Assembly (NCBI GenBank): GCA_020635535.1
Contig: JACJZP010000014.1
Coordinates: 13,815-77,814, forward strand
Source of the DNA: Flavobacteriales bacterium
GTDB taxonomy: Bacteria; Bacteroidota; Bacteroidia; UBA10329
Length of the DNA stretch: 64,000 nucleotides
Direction: 5' to 3'
Shown piece after piece: positions 61,950 through 64,000 of the stretch. Made by a program: the position numbers and the translations under genes. Under the pieces are notes generated by a model. That model was not told the DNA's origin and did no database searches. It saw nothing but the letters and a program-made list of their open reading frames with translations. How positions within the stretch are numbered: position 1 is the stretch's first letter; each line of letters begins with the position of its first letter.

Positions 61950-62414
61950 CCTTTTCAGTTTGAGCAAAAACCGACATGCGAACTGGGGCAGCGGCCTCAA
62001 CACAACCATCGACCTCCCGACCATACCGCGCCAACCTGAACATAGATCAACTTCCTTACCGTCTCTGTAAACCTCCTGTATCACTCCACTGATCATCTCT
62101 TTGGTGAGTACCTGATCCGGTCTGGTCAATGAATCACCTTGGCTAACCGCAAGGCGATAACCATCCTTTGACTTGACCTGAACGATGCGATGAGCAATCC
62201 ACTTTTCCGGGAGTTCGACCAGGGCAATGTCACCTAATTGCGGAAGTGCATCGTGCAGTGGTTTTACAATGGCCACGTCATTGGGCAGCAACAACGGGAA
62301 CATGCTATAACCATCAAGCGTCACACGGATCTGATGTCCGTTCCGTAGCATGGACAGTCTTGCTTCGCGCAGCAATTGCTTTTCCGCAATTTTGGTTGGG
62401 TCAGCTGCCTGCAT
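61920..62414 (-). CDS. S26/S24-type peptidase-like protein, candidate RiPP maturation protease
   Basis: About 164 residues from MQAADPTKIA; an upstream ATG at 62462 would overlap the kinase gene by 62 bases. It has the signal-peptidase/LexA-like core: VTLDGYSMFPLLLPNDVAIV with the nucleophile Ser37, GDIALVELPEKWIAHRIVQV with His75 in the place of the Lys (as in ER/SipW-type enzymes), and the closing GDSLTRPDQVLTKEMISGVI. There is a basic helix at the C-terminus but no N-terminal membrane anchor. Placed after the PqqD and kinase genes, it is the best candidate to remove the peptide leader. Confidence 0.78.
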   Translation of the reverse strand: MQAADPTKIAEKQLLREARLSMLRNGHQIRVTLDGYSMFPLLLPNDVAIVKPLHDALPQLGDIALVELPEKWIAHRIVQVKSKDGYRLAVSQGDSLTRPDQVLTKEMISGVIQEVYRDGKEVDLCSGWRGMVGRSMVVLRPLPQFACRFLLKLKRSVQKLFPKS

Positions 62415-63276
62415 CCTGAATATGTGCAACAATGCTGGCATCGGGCACAAAACCCACTTCATAGACAGGCACGCTCTCTATCATTTCTGTGAGAAATGCG
62501 AGATGTCTATCAATCGTTTCTTTCCGGTATCCATGCTGAATGCAATTTGCCAGCACTGCCGAAACTGCCTCAGCACCATCAAGCTTTCTCAGGCTATTCT
62601 GCTTTGCATGATGAATGACATGAATGGCATCAAGCTGCGCGCTTCGAGGTTCATCTGCATAGAACATGGGCGTGTTATGGACTGAGTAGCCGATCGTCTC
62701 CTTTCGGATGATGAGCCGGTCATCGTTCAACACCTCGGCACCACTTTGGAACCATAGGCGCGCCATGGTTGTCTTTCCTTTTCCAGAAACACCGGTAAAG
62801 ATCTTCCCTCGTCCATGCACTGCCACTCCCGATGCATGGATCATCATGCAGTCTTCGATCAAGGTGAGATGATACATGATGAGCGGACCCAACGGATAGG
62901 CCAATGAGTTGAGCAATCGGTTTTCATTGGGGTTGCACCAAACCTGCCAAGAGCGGTGATCTTCGCTAACCAGACAAACCTGCTGCAAAGCGTACGGGGC
63001 CTCAGGCGAGTAGACATTGATGAACATACCATCATCAGACTCTAAGATCTCCCAAAGCTTTCCATTTTCGTCAGATGCTTCATACAACGGTCTGCCCGAA
63101 CACGTTGGTGCATGCTCCAACCCGCTACTACATGTAACGGCAATACTTATTTCAGAAGAACTTCCATCTACCACAAACGGTGCGTAGCCATCGTCAATAT
63201 AAACTGCTCCGTCTGCTTGCAACGAAATGACGAAACCAGCAATCCGCAAATGAATGGGCTTCTCGGTACTCGTCAT
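62401..63276 (-). CDS. HPr kinase-like protein of a RiPP-type cluster
   Basis: The 291 residues have an N-terminal beta-rich domain (about 1-130) and a HPrK/P-like kinase core: MMIHASGVAVHGRGKIFTGV (catalytic-region His147), Walker A GVSGKGKTTMARLW (162-175), and LNDDRLIIR (183-191) with the Asp pair. Similar kinases phosphorylate the C-terminal residue of some lasso peptides. No HPr or PTS gene is near, which argues against a role in sugar regulation. The ATG overlaps the PqqD-like stop (ATGA). The stop overlaps the peptidase start by 14 bases. Confidence 0.85.
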   Translation of the reverse strand: MTSTEKPIHLRIAGFVISLQADGAVYIDDGYAPFVVDGSSSEISIAVTCSSGLEHAPTCSGRPLYEASDENGKLWEILESDDGMFINVYSPEAPYALQQVCLVSEDHRSWQVWCNPNENRLLNSLAYPLGPLIMYHLTLIEDCMMIHASGVAVHGRGKIFTGVSGKGKTTMARLWFQSGAEVLNDDRLIIRKETIGYSVHNTPMFYADEPRSAQLDAIHVIHHAKQNSLRKLDGAEAVSAVLANCIQHGYRKETIDRHLAFLTEMIESVPVYEVGFVPDASIVAHIQDAGS

Positions 63277-63557
63277 CGATGCTTGGAAATGAATTGAGAA
63301 AGCTCTTGCAAGAAAGTATTCACATCTTGCTCCGCCTCATGCTTGTCTACGTCAAATTCATTGAGCACCGAGACAACCACTTCATCTATAGAATCCATGC
63401 TGTCAAGTTTCTCCCAAATGAACGAACCCACTTCATTCAAGGTGTACATTTCGTTCAGATCGGCCACATTTCCACTCAGAGGAACAAGAATGGTCTCATT
63501 GCCCACTTTTCGTTCTGCAAACCGCTCCTTGGTCTGTTTCAAGGCTTCCATTTCCAT
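63273..63557 (-). CDS. PqqD-like RiPP recognition protein
   Basis: The 94 residues match the PqqD fold: RFAERKVGNETILVPLSGNV (12-31), then ADLNEMYTLNEVGSFIWEKL and the helical end VDKHEAEQDVNTFLQELSQF. PqqD domains bind the leader peptides of RiPP precursors and present them to modifying enzymes. It lies 64 bases downstream of the precursor-like gene, beyond a terminator hairpin, and is coupled to the kinase gene. Confidence 0.9.
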   Translation of the reverse strand: MEMEALKQTKERFAERKVGNETILVPLSGNVADLNEMYTLNEVGSFIWEKLDSMDSIDEVVVSVLNEFDVDKHEAEQDVNTFLQELSQFISKHR

Positions 63558-63566
63558 GTGTCGAAC

Positions 63567-63597
63567 TTAAAAAAGAAAGGGCATCAAATTGACGCCC
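63567..63597 (-). terminator. Attenuator-type terminator between precursor and biosynthesis genes
   Basis: On the minus strand: stem GGGCGTCA-ATT-TGATGCCC (one G-U pair), then TTTCTTTTTT. It starts 25 bases after the precursor stop codon and ends ten bases before the PqqD-like ATG. Partial read-through would make much more precursor mRNA than enzyme mRNA. Confidence 0.85.
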
Positions 63598-63621
63598 TGT
63601 TCCTTGGATGTTGTAATGATA

Positions 63622-63774
63622 TCATCTCCACCATCTCAGTGGGTTCAGCAGCTTGATGCTGCTTCCAGGATCACCGCCCGGTCCATAAGGCGACATCATC
63701 ACCATGCTTATCTCGTTGTCAATGGTCACTTTCTTTACTTCGGGTTTGGTGTATGTTTTCTTCTTTTTATTCAT
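63622..63774 (-). CDS. Short RiPP precursor-like peptide, 50 residues
   Basis: ATG at 63774, TGA at 63624-63622. The leader-like half is basic and reads MNKKKKTYTKPEVKKVTIDN, then EISMVMMS (21-28). The C-terminal half reads PYGPGGDPGSSIKLLNPLRW and ends WR (29-50). The Y-x-K-P-x-V-x-x-V-x-I-D-x-x-I-S pattern resembles short Bacteroidota peptides I associate with PqqD/kinase/peptidase clusters. There is no signal peptide. Seen: intact ORF, adjacent PqqD, kinase and peptidase genes, attenuator. Inferred: residues after Met-Met-Ser form the modified core. Gly/Pro-rich and Trp-Trp-Arg ending are unusual. Confidence 0.75.
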   Translation of the reverse strand: MNKKKKTYTKPEVKKVTIDNEISMVMMSPYGPGGDPGSSIKLLNPLRWWR

Positions 63775-63793
63775 GGTTCTATGTTTAATGTTT

Positions 63794-63801
63794 CAACTAT
63801 A
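63794..63801 (-). promoter_or_regulatory. Possible promoter -7 box for the precursor peptide gene
   Basis: Minus strand TATAGTTG, one mismatch from TAnnTTTG, 19 bases before the ATG. A TTG lies 15 bases upstream. It would start transcription at the precursor and not at the preceding T9SS gene. Confidence 0.35.
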
Positions 63802-63819
63802 CTCAACACAAGCGTTCAA

Positions 63820-64000
63820 TTATTGTAATGCCACTTTGAAGGTCTCTGTGCCGCTTGCCGCTTCAACGCGCACCAGATAGATGCCTGTCGGCACATTCAG
63901 CTCAATGGTTCTGTTGGTCTGAGTAACGGAGGTCTGATACACCGTTCTTCCCGACACATCCAGAACGCTCAGCGAGGCAATGCCCTCTTGAGGCAACTGA
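63820..64000 (-). CDS. T9SS type-A sorting domain, 3' end of a secreted protein gene (cut by window edge)
   Basis: Sixty codons of an open frame to the window end: QLPQEGIASLSVLDVSGRTV, continuing YQTSVTQTNRTIELNVPTGI and YLVRVEAASGTETFKVALQ, stop TAA at 63822-63820. This is the last part of a Por secretion-system C-terminal domain (the LDVSGR, PTGIYLVRV and KVALQ elements). The catalytic or binding part lies outside the window, so the function is unknown. It is 45 bases upstream of the precursor peptide ATG on the same strand. Confidence 0.85.
   Translation of the reverse strand, partial: QLPQEGIASLSVLDVSGRTVYQTSVTQTNRTIELNVPTGIYLVRVEAASGTETFKVALQ

Noticed and set aside
60771..63774. Calling the peptide locus a lasso peptide cluster
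   Set aside because: The kinase and nucleotidyltransferase fit, but no asparagine-synthetase-like cyclase or B2-type leader protease is in the window, and the core sequence has no clear ring-forming Asp or Glu at position 7-9 from a Gly start.
1..64000. CRISPR arrays, rRNA genes, prophage or plasmid origin
   Set aside because: No regularly spaced direct repeats with unique spacers, no rRNA sequence and no integrase, portal or replication genes were seen. The only 21-bp periodic array has no spacers.

Overview
The window looks like a chromosomal segment of a Bacteroidota bacterium, most probably of the Flavobacteriales type. The reasons are: several proteins with type IX secretion system (T9SS) C-terminal sorting domains (type A and type B); SusC-like TonB-dependent receptors with an N-terminal carboxypeptidase-regulatory domain; the ExbB/small membrane protein/ExbD/ExbD cassette; the purH-mreBCD-mrdA-rodA order; promoters carrying the TAnnTTTG -7 box of this phylum in place of sigma-70 boxes; and little sign of Shine-Dalgarno sequences. 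A KDO activation enzyme (KdsB) and a heptosyltransferase-type glycosyltransferase indicate a lipopolysaccharide outer membrane. I cannot name the species.

Layout. 1-6.5 kb: minus-strand cell-shape operon (purH, mreB, mreC, mreD, PBP2, rodA cut by the window edge). 6.6-13.2 kb: MacB-type permease and a haloalkane-dehalogenase-like hydrolase on plus, mfd and fbp on minus. 13.3-21.8 kb: secreted tail-collar-like protein, GNAT plus aspartokinase, a minus operon (DUF4286, rsmA, mgtE, hydroxyacid dehydrogenase), kdsB, an HU/SPOR protein and a HemJ-like protein. 21.9-27.2 kb: ECF sigma factor coupled to an anti-sigma-like/beta-barrel protein, then ATP-grasp, DinB-like and two outer-membrane barrels. 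27.2-31 kb: a giant T9SS type-B surface protein. 31-32.9 kb: fatty-acid hydroxylase family protein and MscS. 33-39 kb: TonB receptor plus secreted CocE/X-Pro peptidase-type hydrolase. 39-44.9 kb: thioesterase, GT9, a REP-associated transposase with inverted REP hairpins next to a broken T9SS gene end and a T9SS protein containing a nine-G tract, then tatD, asparaginase and tRNA-Ser. 45-49.4 kb: ExbB/ExbD cassette, CPBP protease, dus. 49.4-55.7 kb: a second TonB receptor plus secreted hydrolase pair and a GT39 glycosyltransferase. 55.7-60.7 kb: minus operon (beta-propeller/barrel protein, TauE half-protein, M20 amidohydrolase). 60.8-64 kb: a candidate RiPP (ribosomally made, modified peptide) locus.

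The most interesting system is at 60.8-63.8 kb. A 50-residue precursor-like peptide (63622-63774, minus) is followed by a transcription attenuator, a PqqD-like recognition protein, an HPr-kinase-like protein, an S26/S24-like peptidase and, convergently, a PF14907-type nucleotidyltransferase. The kinase and nucleotidyltransferase resemble the tailoring genes of phosphorylated lasso peptides, but no lasso cyclase or leader peptidase is visible, so it may be a different peptide class. The second system of note is the RAYT/REP element at 40.9-41.65 kb. It has two mirrored double-hairpin ends and abuts a T9SS sorting-domain remnant.
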